The notes under the pieces: model-generated
The model's input: the letters and a program-made list of their open reading frames with translations, nothing else
The model's database searches: none
What the model was told of the DNA's origin: nothing
Shown here: in pieces, positions 1 through 8,093 of the stretch
Position numbering within the stretch: position 1 is the first letter of the stretch
Layout of the letters: every line of letters begins with the position of its first letter
Made by a program: the position numbers and the translations under genes
Assembly (NCBI GenBank): GCA_000467935.1
Contig: KI259828.1
Coordinates: 1-39,554 of the forward strand
Length of the DNA stretch: 39,554 nucleotides
Source of the DNA: Peptostreptococcaceae bacterium oral taxon 113 str. W5053
Lineage (GTDB): Bacteria; Bacillota; Clostridia; Tissierellales; Peptoniphilaceae
Direction: 5' to 3'

Positions 1-3
1 GAG

Positions 4-30
4 TGTAACATATGTCTTGACAACTAAGAA
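4..30. repeat. Left copy of a 27-bp terminal inverted repeat (probable insertion-sequence end)
   Basis: These 27 bases are the exact reverse complement of 39528-39554 at the other end of the window. Homology stops at the next base on the inner side of each copy. This is the pattern left when an assembly breaks at two copies of one insertion sequence, each contig end keeping a stub of its terminal repeat. A TTGACA hexamer lies inside, pointing into the window. No transposase is visible and I do not recognise the family. Confidence 0.6.
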
Positions 31-115
31 TTGCAAACCTTTTTACTTTCCACCTCCCTTTCAAAAAATAAGCCGATGTGATATCCTAATGCTAATAGAA
101 TTAAAGGAGTAAAAA

Positions 116-607
116 ATGAAGGTTGCTTTTTTAGATCGGGACGGAACGATAAACAAAGATTATCCGGATGAACATTGGCGATGGATCAGGTCTCCTGAAA
201 TTTTGCCCGGCGCCATCGAAGGAATGCAATTTTTAAATCAAAAAGGATATGAAATCATCATCGTATCTAATCAATATCTCATTGGTGAAGGCATTATCAG
301 CTTGGAGCAGTATGAGTCTTTCACCGCTCAATTGCTCCGTTTGCTTCAAAAAAATCATGTATCCCTTTTGGATGTTTTTTATTGCCCCCACTCACGAGCG
401 GCAAATTGTAACTGCTGTAAACCGAATCCGGGGCTGATACAACAGGCTTTGAGAAAATATCCCGATATTGAACTGTCGACCTCTTTCTTATGTGGAGATT
501 CGCAGGCGGACTTGGGACTTGCAGAAAACATGGGACTTTCTTTTTATGGAATTCGTATTGGCAAACATCCCATCGCCTCTTTAAAAGACCTTGCTCTCTT
601 TCTTTAA
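116..607 (+). CDS. HAD-IIIA phosphatase, GmhB/histidinol-phosphatase-like
   Basis: A 163-residue soluble HAD phosphatase. The N-terminal motif DRDGT (Asp7 nucleophile, Asp9 acid/base) and the later GDSQAD (Asp128, Mg ligand) define the fold. Cys90, His92, Cys98 and Cys100, followed by KPNPG, form the zinc loop typical of D,D-heptose-1,7-bisphosphate 7-phosphatase (GmhB) and HisB-N enzymes. Family knowledge points to dephosphorylation of a sugar or small-molecule phosphate, but Gram-positives without heptose use such proteins for undefined substrates and no heptose gene is nearby. The start follows an AAAGGAG site. The CPBP protease gene follows 31 bp downstream on the same strand, so the two are probably cotranscribed. 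No convincing promoter is visible in positions 31-115. The SNQYLIGEG segment differs from the usual SNQSGI. Confidence 0.8.
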   Translation: MKVAFLDRDGTINKDYPDEHWRWIRSPEILPGAIEGMQFLNQKGYEIIIVSNQYLIGEGIISLEQYESFTAQLLRLLQKNHVSLLDVFYCPHSRAANCNCCKPNPGLIQQALRKYPDIELSTSFLCGDSQADLGLAENMGLSFYGIRIGKHPIASLKDLALFL

Positions 608-638
608 TTTATTTCAAAATTTTATATAAGGAGTTTTT

Positions 639-1553
639 ATGCAACAACCATTTTACGAAATAAAAAAAGAATCCAAAAGAAACTACGGACTCCTTTTATC
701 TTTAATTATCGGTGTCCTTTTGCTCATTGTCGGTGAGATTCTATCCACCCTTATCCAAAGTCTTTTGACGGTCCTCTTCCCCCATATTCCTTGGGAAGCT
801 TTGGAGGCTCAATTGTTTTTCTTTTTTCCCCTTCTGTTCGTCGTACTCCTATGGGCAAAGCTTGTGGAAAAAAGCCCTTGGCAAGGCTTAGGCATGACCA
901 AAAAAAATGTGGGAAAAGATTTCTTCGTCGGCTATGGTATAGGAGCCGCTATGCTCAGCCTCTCCACTTTGATTATGGTTGTATTGGGTTCGGCAAAAAT
1001 TCAAGGATTTCACTTTACACTAGATATGCTCCCCCGAGTTATCCTGTTGATTTTCGCATGGATTGTGCAAAGCAGTACGGAAGAAATCCTGACACGGGGT
1101 TGGCTTTTCAGTTCCGTTGCGGCAAAACGTTCCGTAACCGTCGGATTAATCGCTTCTTCCCTCTTCTTTACCGTCATGCATATCGGTAACGAAGGGATAA
1201 GCATCATCCCCCTTTTGGATTTATTCCTCTATGGCGTATTAACCGCTTTGTACATGCTCAAGACCAATTCCATTTGGGGTGTTTGCGGAATTCACGCCGC
1301 ATGGAACTTTTTTCAAGGGAGTATCTTCTCTTTCTCCGTCAGCGGAAACAATACGGATTTTTCCCTGGTACAAATCAGCATACAGGGTCCGGAATGGCTT
1401 TCCGGCGGCAAATTCGGTGTGGAAGGAAGTATCATCAGTGTGCTTATCCAAGCCATCTTCATCCTATGGCTTATCTGTGACTTGAAACAAAAAAATCACC
1501 TCGTAAAGAAAACCGAGACGGACAAAAATAAAAAAATAGCTTTCATGGGCTAA
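639..1553 (+). CDS. CPBP-family intramembrane metalloprotease (Abi/CAAX-like)
   Basis: A 304-residue polytopic membrane protein with roughly eight hydrophobic segments. The three CPBP signatures are present: EE at 148-149 with Arg153 (EEILTRG), FFTVMH ending in His181, and HAAWN with His219 and Asn223. These coordinate the metal in glutamic-type CAAX prenyl proteases. In Firmicutes the family serves bacteriocin self-immunity, peptide maturation or unknown roles. No bacteriocin precursor is visible here. The tail from about residue 285 is Lys-rich and cytoplasmic. The start follows ATAAGGAG. The terminator stem downstream begins inside the last codons. The substrate is unknown. Confidence 0.85.
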   Translation: MQQPFYEIKKESKRNYGLLLSLIIGVLLLIVGEILSTLIQSLLTVLFPHIPWEALEAQLFFFFPLLFVVLLWAKLVEKSPWQGLGMTKKNVGKDFFVGYGIGAAMLSLSTLIMVVLGSAKIQGFHFTLDMLPRVILLIFAWIVQSSTEEILTRGWLFSSVAAKRSVTVGLIASSLFFTVMHIGNEGISIIPLLDLFLYGVLTALYMLKTNSIWGVCGIHAAWNFFQGSIFSFSVSGNNTDFSLVQISIQGPEWLSGGKFGVEGSIISVLIQAIFILWLICDLKQKNHLVKKTETDKNKKIAFMG

Positions 1554-1587
1554 GTCGAAAAATTTTCGCCCAAGAAGCTGTTTTTTT
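1531..1587. terminator. Bidirectional terminator between convergent genes
   Basis: An imperfect long stem pairs 1531-1550 with 1568-1587. It is flanked by A-tracts on the left and T-tracts on the right, so it can end transcription from both sides. It separates the plus-strand protease gene from the minus-strand gene that ends at 1606. The left arm lies inside the protease reading frame. Confidence 0.75.
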
Positions 1588-1605
1588 GTACTCATTTTTA
1601 TATAT

Positions 1606-2412
1606 CTACATAGATATCCATAACGGAGCAAAATATATTCCCACTGTCATACTTAAAAGATTGGCGCAAATTCCGTAGAGCAAGCCCCATCCTTTTTTCT
1701 TTCCTTTTAAAAGCACCCCATAGACAACACTCTCAAAAAACAGTATTAAAATCTCCATCACGATAAAAGAGAAAATATTCATCCCACGGAATATAAAGAC
1801 GAGATAAAGAACTATTTGCGTAAGAAGATTGACCATAAAAAAGATTTTGCGATTCTCCTTCCATGGATAACGAAACAAGCACAACACAATCCCTTCTATA
1901 AACAGAGTTCCCACCAAAGTAATCAAAAATTTAAAAGCGAGTTTGGAAAAATCCACAAAAATTTTTGCCTTCATATTTTGACCGTCGAGAATTAAGTTTT
2001 GCGTAAAAGTCTTACGGGTAAAAACTTCGCTGACTTTTACTTCCCCTTCGGTGACAATAATCACCCGATATTCTTTGGGCGTACCGAAATAACCGAAACG
2101 GTGAATACGCAGTCCATTTTCTCCCTCAAAGCCTTGCACATCCGTGAATAAAGGCGGTGTTGGATTATAACACGTTCCGCTGACCCAATCTCCGTCCTGA
2201 TACAGCCTTAACACTTTCGCCAAATCTTCCGGCAACCCGCTACTTCGATCCGTCCAGTTCTTCGGTTTGTGAATCAATAGATCCAAAAGATATTCTTCTT
2301 TGGGCGGATTCTTCAACCGAATGACAATCTCCGGTTTCGGTCCCATATCCGCCAGCGCCGGAAAGGGAAATGCAAGCAAAAAGATAAACAAAACCCAAAA
2401 TTTTCTGTTCAT
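1606..2412 (-). CDS. Exported membrane protein of unknown function
   Basis: A 268-residue protein I cannot assign. It has a signal peptide ending near residue 21 (ALA) followed at once by DMGPKP, a start of the mature part that I recall from other uncharacterised Firmicute proteins. An extracytoplasmic domain of about 130 residues rich in charged and aromatic residues comes next. The C-terminal third has about four membrane helices from roughly residue 160, with basic cytoplasmic loops. The start follows AGGAGG with good spacing. It lies 9 bp downstream of the prolyl aminopeptidase gene, so they share an operon and possibly a peptide- or envelope-related role. That link is inference from position only. 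Confidence 0.7.
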   Translation of the reverse strand: MNRKFWVLFIFLLAFPFPALADMGPKPEIVIRLKNPPKEEYLLDLLIHKPKNWTDRSSGLPEDLAKVLRLYQDGDWVSGTCYNPTPPLFTDVQGFEGENGLRIHRFGYFGTPKEYRVIIVTEGEVKVSEVFTRKTFTQNLILDGQNMKAKIFVDFSKLAFKFLITLVGTLFIEGIVLCLFRYPWKENRKIFFMVNLLTQIVLYLVFIFRGMNIFSFIVMEILILFFESVVYGVLLKGKKKGWGLLYGICANLLSMTVGIYFAPLWISM

Positions 2413-2421
2413 TTTATCCTC

Positions 2422-3330
2422 CTACAAATTCTCCATAATCTCTCGAAGTTTCTTCATCATCGGTTCATCATAGGGTGAATGCCCTGCCGCTTCCACCAAA
2501 TGCAACTTGGAATTCGGCAACGCTTCATGGAGTTCATAGGCACCCGAAGGACGACAATCCACATCATAACGCCCGTGAACGATGTCCATAGGAATGTCTT
2601 TAATCTGTTCGATATGATTTAAGAGATAATTATCCTCCCTCCAAAACATCTGATGATAAAAATAACTGCACTCCAAAAGTGCCAGACTCATCTCACTTTT
2701 TTCATCGGAAGCTAAACTTTCCGGCGGAATCAATCGGACGATTCCGCTCTCCCAGTCGGACCATGTTTTAGCCGCTTTTTTTGCCTTCTCCTTATCCCTT
2801 CCCGTCAAAAGTTCATAATAGGCGGACACCAAATCATGACGCTTACCGGGCTCAATCAAATCCCTGAAAGGTGCAAAGCGTTCCGGATAAAACCAGCTCG
2901 CTCCTTCTTGATAAAGCCAGTGAACATCGGACTTTCTCCCCAGAAAAATCCCTCGAAGCACAAAATGAATAACCTGCTCCGGATGGAGTATCCCATAGAC
3001 CAGCGCCAAAGTGGAGCCGTAACTTCCCCCGAAAACCACCCAACGTTCAATCCCCAAGGCTTGCCGAATTTTTTCCATATCTTCTACGGAATGAAAAGGC
3101 GTATTGTCCTTCCTTTCGCCAAAAGGAGTACTCTTTCCGCACCCTCTTTGGTCAAAGAGAATCACCCGATGTTTTTCCTCATCAAAAAACGTTCTGCTCT
3201 GAGGAGAAATACTTCCGCCCGGTCCTCCGTGCAAAAAGACCACCGGTGTGCCTTGGGGATTTCCCCATTCTTCCACATATAGACAATGCATAAAATCCAC
3301 TTGAACCTGATGGGTTTTAAAAGCTTTCAT
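2422..3330 (-). CDS. pip: Prolyl aminopeptidase (proline iminopeptidase), peptidase family S33
   Basis: A 302-residue alpha/beta hydrolase. HGGPGG at 34-39 forms the oxyanion-hole loop, DQRGCGKS at 60-67 is the S33 signature, and GGSYGS holds the nucleophile Ser103. The acid is Asp256 in HGRYD and the base is His284 in AAGHS. The enzyme removes N-terminal proline from peptides and acts in the cytoplasm, fitting a peptide-fermenting anaerobe. Length is close to the usual 310 or so. The start codon follows a GGGGGAGG site, with an extended -10 box just upstream. It is the first gene of a two-gene unit with the exported membrane protein. Confidence 0.92.
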   Translation of the reverse strand: MKAFKTHQVQVDFMHCLYVEEWGNPQGTPVVFLHGGPGGSISPQSRTFFDEEKHRVILFDQRGCGKSTPFGERKDNTPFHSVEDMEKIRQALGIERWVVFGGSYGSTLALVYGILHPEQVIHFVLRGIFLGRKSDVHWLYQEGASWFYPERFAPFRDLIEPGKRHDLVSAYYELLTGRDKEKAKKAAKTWSDWESGIVRLIPPESLASDEKSEMSLALLECSYFYHQMFWREDNYLLNHIEQIKDIPMDIVHGRYDVDCRPSGAYELHEALPNSKLHLVEAAGHSPYDEPMMKKLREIMENL

Positions 3331-3351
3331 TTGACCTCCCCCTTTTACTTT

Positions 3352-3360
3352 ATTATAGCA
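3352..3360 (-). promoter_or_regulatory. Extended -10 promoter element for pip
   Basis: On the minus strand this reads TGC followed by a perfect TATAAT, an extended -10 element. It lies 22 bp upstream of the pip start. No good -35 hexamer is found 16-18 bp further up, which is tolerable for extended -10 promoters. The predicted leader is very short. Confidence 0.5.
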
Positions 3361-3437
3361 CAGTCTCTCAAAAACTTTTCTTTTGTCTTCAAGAAGAGTA
3401 CAATAAAATAAAAAGAGAAAAAATAAAGGAGTCTATG

Positions 3438-4388
3438 ATGAAAAAAATTATTTTAGATATGGATGTAGGCATCGACGATACCCTTGCCATCGCCTATCTC
3501 TTAGCCCATCGGGATGTGGAACTGATTGGAATCACCACCGTGTTCGGCAATGTGAAAACAGAAACCTCTCTGAAAAACTCTCTTGCCGTTTTGGAACTTT
3601 TCGGTCGAGAAGACGTGCCGGTATTTTTAGGAAACACCTGCGTGTTGACAAGCGACACAGCCTTTATCCCTCATGAAATCGCCTATCGAATTCATGGACA
3701 AAACGGCATTGGCAATCTTGAACTTCCGGAACCGAAACGCTCCGCCGAATCCATGCCGGCTGTAGATTTTATTTTAGAGTCGGCACAGAAATACGGTGAA
3801 GATTTAATCCTGATTCCCACAGGACCCTTGACCAATATCGCTCAAGCTATTCTTAGAGACGAAGAAGCGATGAAAGGCATCGGCAATATCACCTTTATGG
3901 GCGGTGCTCTGACTGTGCAGGGCAATGTGACTCCCTATGCGGAAGCCAATATCTATGCGGATCCAGAAGCCGCCAAAGTCGTTTTGGAATCGGAAGTTTC
4001 CACCACCATGGTGGGCTTGGACGTAACCCTAAGAGCCCATATCGGCAATGACGCCATCCGAAGCTGGGGTGATTTAAACAGTCGCAAAAGTCAAATCATA
4101 AATGCCATGGCCAAGTACTATTTCACTTTTGAATACAATGACCCGGACAATTTAGGCGGCGCCATTCACGACCCCTTAGCCGTGGAAGCGGCTCTCCACC
4201 CGGAAAGCATCCGTCAATTTTTGCCCATCAACCTCACCGTGGAAACACAAGGTCCCACTCGAGGACGCACCGTCAGCACCATGGAAAAACTTCGGGAGAA
4301 AAAAACACGCACCCAAGTCTGCCTGAACTTGGACGGGGAAACTTTTGTCAAACGCTTCGCCGACACCATCCGAGAATTTATTCGCTAA
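3438..4388 (+). CDS. Inosine-uridine preferring nucleoside hydrolase
   Basis: A 316-residue cytoplasmic enzyme that splits ribonucleosides into base plus ribose for salvage. The N-terminal DMDVGIDD carries the calcium-binding aspartates of the family. NIYADPEAA and the later HDPLAVEAA motif complete the active site. Two ATG codons occur in tandem. The second (3438) sits 6 nt from AAGGAG, while the first (3435) is only 3 nt away, so I prefer the second. The gene stands alone between divergent pip and a strong terminator. No nucleoside transporter is adjacent. The exact specificity (IunH, RihA/B/C type) cannot be told from sequence by eye. Confidence 0.9.
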   Translation: MKKIILDMDVGIDDTLAIAYLLAHRDVELIGITTVFGNVKTETSLKNSLAVLELFGREDVPVFLGNTCVLTSDTAFIPHEIAYRIHGQNGIGNLELPEPKRSAESMPAVDFILESAQKYGEDLILIPTGPLTNIAQAILRDEEAMKGIGNITFMGGALTVQGNVTPYAEANIYADPEAAKVVLESEVSTTMVGLDVTLRAHIGNDAIRSWGDLNSRKSQIINAMAKYYFTFEYNDPDNLGGAIHDPLAVEAALHPESIRQFLPINLTVETQGPTRGRTVSTMEKLREKKTRTQVCLNLDGETFVKRFADTIREFIR

Positions 4389-4402
4389 AATTTTTGAAAA
4401 CA

Positions 4403-4444
4403 AAAAAATCTGTAGGAACATCTCTATCGCCCTACAGATTTTTT
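4403..4444 (+). terminator. Rho-independent terminator after the nucleoside hydrolase
   Basis: A perfect 14-bp stem pairs 4403-4416 with 4431-4444, with a 14-nt loop and a run of six T at its 3' end. It lies 14 bp after the stop codon. Confidence 0.88.
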
Positions 4445-4688
4445 ATTTGTTCAAAAGAACTTTACAATGAATTTCTCTTATTTCATATTTTCCCGAATCA
4501 TTTTTTTCATCGATTCGCCGAACACAAAGCCAAAAGACTTCCCCCATTGCAGGCATTGAGCAATCCCATGACCTCACCTTTCTCATCGGATAAAGGAGAA
4601 CTCGACTTCTCCAGTCGACATAAGCGTAAAACTTTTAAGAACGTATCCTCTTTCTCTAAAATATTCCCTTTCCAAAATCATACCGCAT
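4445..4688. other. Gene-free stretch with a possible decayed reading frame
   Basis: No intact gene is convincing here. On the minus strand an open stretch of about 56 codons (4510-4677) reads like protein, including EKGEVMGLLNACNGGS, but it has no start codon or ribosome site. It lies downstream of the terminator of the 1068-residue gene. It may be the remnant of a lost gene. The overlapping plus-strand open frame looks like its shadow. Confidence that it was ever a gene is low. Confidence 0.25.
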
Positions 4689-4716
4689 AAAAAACTCCGC
4701 CTCAAAACAAGCGGAG
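4689..4716 (-). terminator. Terminator after the ligase-ACP-oxoamine synthase gene
   Basis: On the minus strand a CTCCGC/GCGGAG stem (arms at 4711-4716 and 4695-4700) with a 10-nt loop is followed by six T. It lies 17 bp beyond the stop codon at 4733. Confidence 0.85.
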
Positions 4717-4732
4717 CTTCTTCTATCCTCTT

Positions 4733-7700
4733 TTATCTTTTTGTATTTTCTTCTTTTAAACGTTTCGCCAAAATATCCAAGGCGTAGATAATTTCCTCTT
4801 CCGTATGGGCGCTGTTTAAGCAATAGCGCAGTCTTGCCTTGCCTTTGGGAACGGCGGGATAGACCGCCGGGGGGACGACGATATTGTCTTGAAGCATGAG
4901 CATACTTAATTGAAAAGCCAGTTCATCGGAGCCGATAAGGATGGGTGTGACGGCGCTTTCCCCAGCCAGACAGGTGTCGAAACCGTGTTTTTTGGCTTCC
5001 CGCATAAAGACGGCAATATTGTCTTGGAGTTTTTGTACTCGACTGTTATCCCGTTCCAAAATCTCCAAGGCCTTTAGAACCGCTCCCGCCAAAGCCGGAG
5101 ACAATCCCACGGAGAAGACGAAGCCCGGGATATTATAGCGTAAATATTCGATTAGCGCATGACTGCCTGCCAAATATCCGCCGCAAGCGCCCAGACTTTT
5201 GGACAGGGTGCCCATTTTAATGTCGATGTCGTCTCCCTCTAAACCGAAATATTCGTCCACGCCGCCTCCGTGTTCTCCTAAGACACCTGCGGAGTGGGCT
5301 TCATCAATCATGAGGAAACAGCCGTATTTTTTCTTTAATCTCACCAATTCGGGTACGGGAGCGACGTCTCCGTCCATGCTATATACCCCTTCCGCTATGA
5401 TGAGTACTTTTTCGTAATAATCCCGCTGACGTTTGAGCATGTTTTCCAAGCTTTTGCAGTCGTTGTGAGGGAACATACGTGCATGGGCTTTGGAGAGCTG
5501 AACTCCTTGGACTACGGAATTATGGCTTAAGGCATCATAAAGAATTAAATCTTTTTCATTGCAGAAATTGCCCACGAAGGTGACATTGGTGGAGTGTCCG
5601 CCGACAAGGACGATGGCATCTTGTGTATGTTTCCACAGTGCAATCTTCTTTTCCAATTCCTTATGAAGGGTTTTTTCCCCCGCCAGAAGTCGACTTCCGC
5701 TGGCACTGGTGCCGTATTTTTCGATGGCGTCTATAGCGGCTCGGTTGACTTCCGGGTCGCCGGACATGCAAATATAATTATAGCTTCCGAAGTTGATTTT
5801 ATTTTGTCCGCCGGTAAAGGAGGTGTCTCTTATGGGTGAATCGTGGGGAACAAAATAAGGATTGCCGTATTTTTCCATCTCCTCTTTGACGCTTTCCTGT
5901 CTTTCGGTAAAATTTCGATATTCAACGGAATCTTCAAATCGGCTTATGGGAACACATTTTTCTTCTTTGTTGTGTCGAATTTCCAAGATGTCGCCCCGAA
6001 TCTTGTGATAGACCAGAGATGTCAATTCCTTGGGGCTAAGACAGGTGTAGTACTCTTCTCTGTTAATGATAATTCCGTAGCAATCTTCAATTTCCGTTAA
6101 AATGGTCAAGCTTTGCAAAGAATCGATGCCAAGGTCCGCCACCAAATTTGTATCGTCCCCGATTTCCCGTTCCGGCAATACTAAGACACGGCTTAGAATT
6201 TTTTTGATTCCCGCTTCGACTTTCTGATAGGGAAGTGCCTGTTTGGATAGACTTTCTTTATGGTGCTCTTCTTTTATCTTAACAGAGAAGAGTTCCAAAT
6301 TGCGGTATTTTTCGTCTCCTTCTTCAATCTCTTTCTTTAAGAGCTGTCTGCGAATTTTCATGGATGCGGACAAGGGTAAGGCTTGTGCCGATATGAATAC
6401 ATTTTTAATCTGCATACCCATAGGCAGCTTGCTGTTGATTTTGTGAATGCTTTTGGCTATCTCTTTTTCATCCGCCGTTTGGGAGAGTTCCAAAACCATG
6501 GAAGTTTCGTCATAAAGTCCTTTCTTATAGCCGAAAACGCTTAATTTTTCCACACCGGGAAGTTGTTCGAAGTGAGATTCCACCTCATCGGGATAGATAT
6601 TTTCTCCGGATCCGTCAAAGATAATGTCTTTAATCCGTCCGTCGATAAATAGGGTTCCTTCGGTCATATGACCTACATCCCCTGTGGCAAACCACTCCTG
6701 ACGGTGATAGTCTTTGGGGATAATCTGTCCGTCTTCCATCACGGCACAGTGAATATAGGGATTTTGAACCAGAATTTCGCCGGAATTTGCCCCTTCTTCC
6801 AAGTTGATTTTGATTCCGCCGGGATAAATGGCTTCCCCGACGCTTCCTCTTAAACGTTCTTCCATGTTCTCCGAATTGGTTACGCTTAAAATTCCCGTTT
6901 CCGTGATGCCGTAGCCGTTTACAAGATAGTATCCCAATCCGTTGATAATTTTTAGCGTATCGGGTAAGATATAGCCCCCGCCAGTACATGCCAGATAGAG
7001 ATCTTCCCCAAAAAGTTGACTGCGAACCATTTTCCGCAGTCCTTCCAGTGCGGAGGGTATGGGTTTGCCCTGTTTTTCCAGTTCAATGCCCTGTTCTAAG
7101 CTTTTCATAAAATGACGATAGCTTTTTTCCCCTTGCATTTGTATTTTTCTTTGCAGCATTTTTGCAACGCCGTTCCAAAGGACGGGTACGCCGATCACTT
7201 GGGTTACATGATGCTCCCGACAGGTTTTTAATAAGACTTCCGGGATGATTTTTTCCGGGAAAACCATAGTATTCCCTGTGATTAAAGGAAGCATGAAGAT
7301 AACGACAAAGCCCAACACATGGTGCATGGGCAAAAAGACCAATGTTTTTTCGATTTTTTCCGGTCTGCCCCATCGGTCGGTTTTCTCCATTAAGCCGTCC
7401 AGACACAACATTTGCTGTACCATTTCCTGTCCGGTATGTACAAAAATTTTAGAATTTGCAGTGGTTCCGCTGGTGCAAAGAGCAACCTGATTTCCCCAGA
7501 CAAAATCGGTTTCATCCCCCTTCGCCAAGAGTTCACGAATTAAAAAGCTTTTGGTGCCGTCAATTCTTTCCGTGGTCAACAGGGTATTGCTGCCGGCTTT
7601 TTTCAATAAAGCTCTGGTTTTGTCCGGGGTGAGTCTTGCATCCAGAAGGATGACGTTTTTGCCCGCCATCAGACTCGCCCAAAAAGCGATGCAAAATTCC

Positions 7701-7939
7701 GGTGAATTTTGGATTTTGATACCCATAAAACTGTCCTGAGTTTGTATTTGCTCCCTAATATTTTTCGCTGTTCCTTGGATAAATCGTCCATATTCCGCAT
7801 AAGTCAGATTCTTCGATTTTCCGTCTTCTTTGTACTCCATGGCAATCTTATCTTTACCGTTTTCCATCATCCAATGATAAATGCCTCGGTAATCGGCACT
7901 TTGTGTCAATTTTAATTGAAATTCTTTTTTGTTATACAT
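4733..7939 (-). CDS. Trifunctional fusion: acyl-AMP ligase, acyl carrier protein, PLP-dependent alpha-oxoamine synthase
   Basis: A 1068-residue single-chain assembly line. Residues 1-550 form an ANL adenylating enzyme: TSGTT at 156-160, NGYGITETG at 341-349, TGD at 419-421, GRIKD at 434-438 and a C-terminal catalytic Lys528. Residues 572-650 are a carrier protein with the phosphopantetheine serine Ser607 in GIDSL. Residues 690-1065 are a type I PLP enzyme of the AONS/KBL/serine palmitoyltransferase family: GTSASGSR at 743-750, DEAHSAG at 879-885 and the Schiff-base Lys914 in TLSKS. By analogy a carboxylic acid is adenylated, loaded on the carrier, then condensed with an amino acid with loss of CO2 to give an alpha-aminoketone. 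Substrates are unknown. The gene is monocistronic with its own terminator and AGGAG site. No reductase, export or tailoring gene is adjacent. Related arrangements occur in PigH-like and sphingoid-like pathways. Confidence 0.88.
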   Translation of the reverse strand: MYNKKEFQLKLTQSADYRGIYHWMMENGKDKIAMEYKEDGKSKNLTYAEYGRFIQGTAKNIREQIQTQDSFMGIKIQNSPEFCIAFWASLMAGKNVILLDARLTPDKTRALLKKAGSNTLLTTERIDGTKSFLIRELLAKGDETDFVWGNQVALCTSGTTANSKIFVHTGQEMVQQMLCLDGLMEKTDRWGRPEKIEKTLVFLPMHHVLGFVVIFMLPLITGNTMVFPEKIIPEVLLKTCREHHVTQVIGVPVLWNGVAKMLQRKIQMQGEKSYRHFMKSLEQGIELEKQGKPIPSALEGLRKMVRSQLFGEDLYLACTGGGYILPDTLKIINGLGYYLVNGYGITETGILSVTNSENMEERLRGSVGEAIYPGGIKINLEEGANSGEILVQNPYIHCAVMEDGQIIPKDYHRQEWFATGDVGHMTEGTLFIDGRIKDIIFDGSGENIYPDEVESHFEQLPGVEKLSVFGYKKGLYDETSMVLELSQTADEKEIAKSIHKINSKLPMGMQIKNVFISAQALPLSASMKIRRQLLKKEIEEGDEKYRNLELFSVKIKEEHHKESLSKQALPYQKVEAGIKKILSRVLVLPEREIGDDTNLVADLGIDSLQSLTILTEIEDCYGIIINREEYYTCLSPKELTSLVYHKIRGDILEIRHNKEEKCVPISRFEDSVEYRNFTERQESVKEEMEKYGNPYFVPHDSPIRDTSFTGGQNKINFGSYNYICMSGDPEVNRAAIDAIEKYGTSASGSRLLAGEKTLHKELEKKIALWKHTQDAIVLVGGHSTNVTFVGNFCNEKDLILYDALSHNSVVQGVQLSKAHARMFPHNDCKSLENMLKRQRDYYEKVLIIAEGVYSMDGDVAPVPELVRLKKKYGCFLMIDEAHSAGVLGEHGGGVDEYFGLEGDDIDIKMGTLSKSLGACGGYLAGSHALIEYLRYNIPGFVFSVGLSPALAGAVLKALEILERDNSRVQKLQDNIAVFMREAKKHGFDTCLAGESAVTPILIGSDELAFQLSMLMLQDNIVVPPAVYPAVPKGKARLRYCLNSAHTEEEIIYALDILAKRLKEENTKR

Positions 7940-7975
7940 CGTCTATACTCCTCCCTACATTTTTTCATTCATTAT

Positions 7976-8063
7976 TTATCGTATTTATTAAGGATACTTA
8001 TCGTTGTATTATATCATGATATCTTACAAAAAATAAGTATTTATGAAAATATATTATTTATCG
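7976..8063. promoter_or_regulatory. Promoter/operator region of the fusion gene, with repeated TTATCG motifs
   Basis: The minus strand carries TATAAT (8008-8013). It is bracketed by an 8-bp inverted repeat, ATACTTAT (7994-8001) and ATAAGTAT (8033-8040). On the plus strand TTATCGT occurs at 7976-7982 and 7998-8004, exactly 22 bp apart, and TTATCG again at 8058-8063. Direct repeats separated by whole helical turns are how MocR-type regulators usually bind, and such a regulator is encoded just upstream. No strong -35 hexamer is visible, as expected for an activated promoter. That the neighbouring regulator binds here is inference. Confidence 0.4.
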
Positions 8064-8068
8064 AACAT
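8054..8068 (-). CDS. Possible five-codon leader or vestigial ORF with a strong ribosome site
   Basis: An AAGGAGG sequence (RC near 8074-8080) sits 6-7 nt before an ATG that opens a frame of only four amino acids (M-F-D-K) and TAA. It lies between the regulator stop codon and the promoter of the fusion gene. It may be the start of a gene that has been lost, a leader peptide, or chance. Confidence 0.2.
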   Translation of the reverse strand: MFDK

Positions 8069-8093
8069 ATTCTTCCTCCTTGTTTTTTGCGCT

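Noticed and set aside
2836..3282. 148-residue plus-strand open frame
   Set aside because: Antisense to the conserved prolyl aminopeptidase core, including its catalytic motifs.
4394..4690. 98-residue plus-strand open frame after the nucleoside hydrolase
   Set aside because: It overlaps the terminator, lacks a ribosome site and has low-complexity composition. The opposite strand looks more coding-like.
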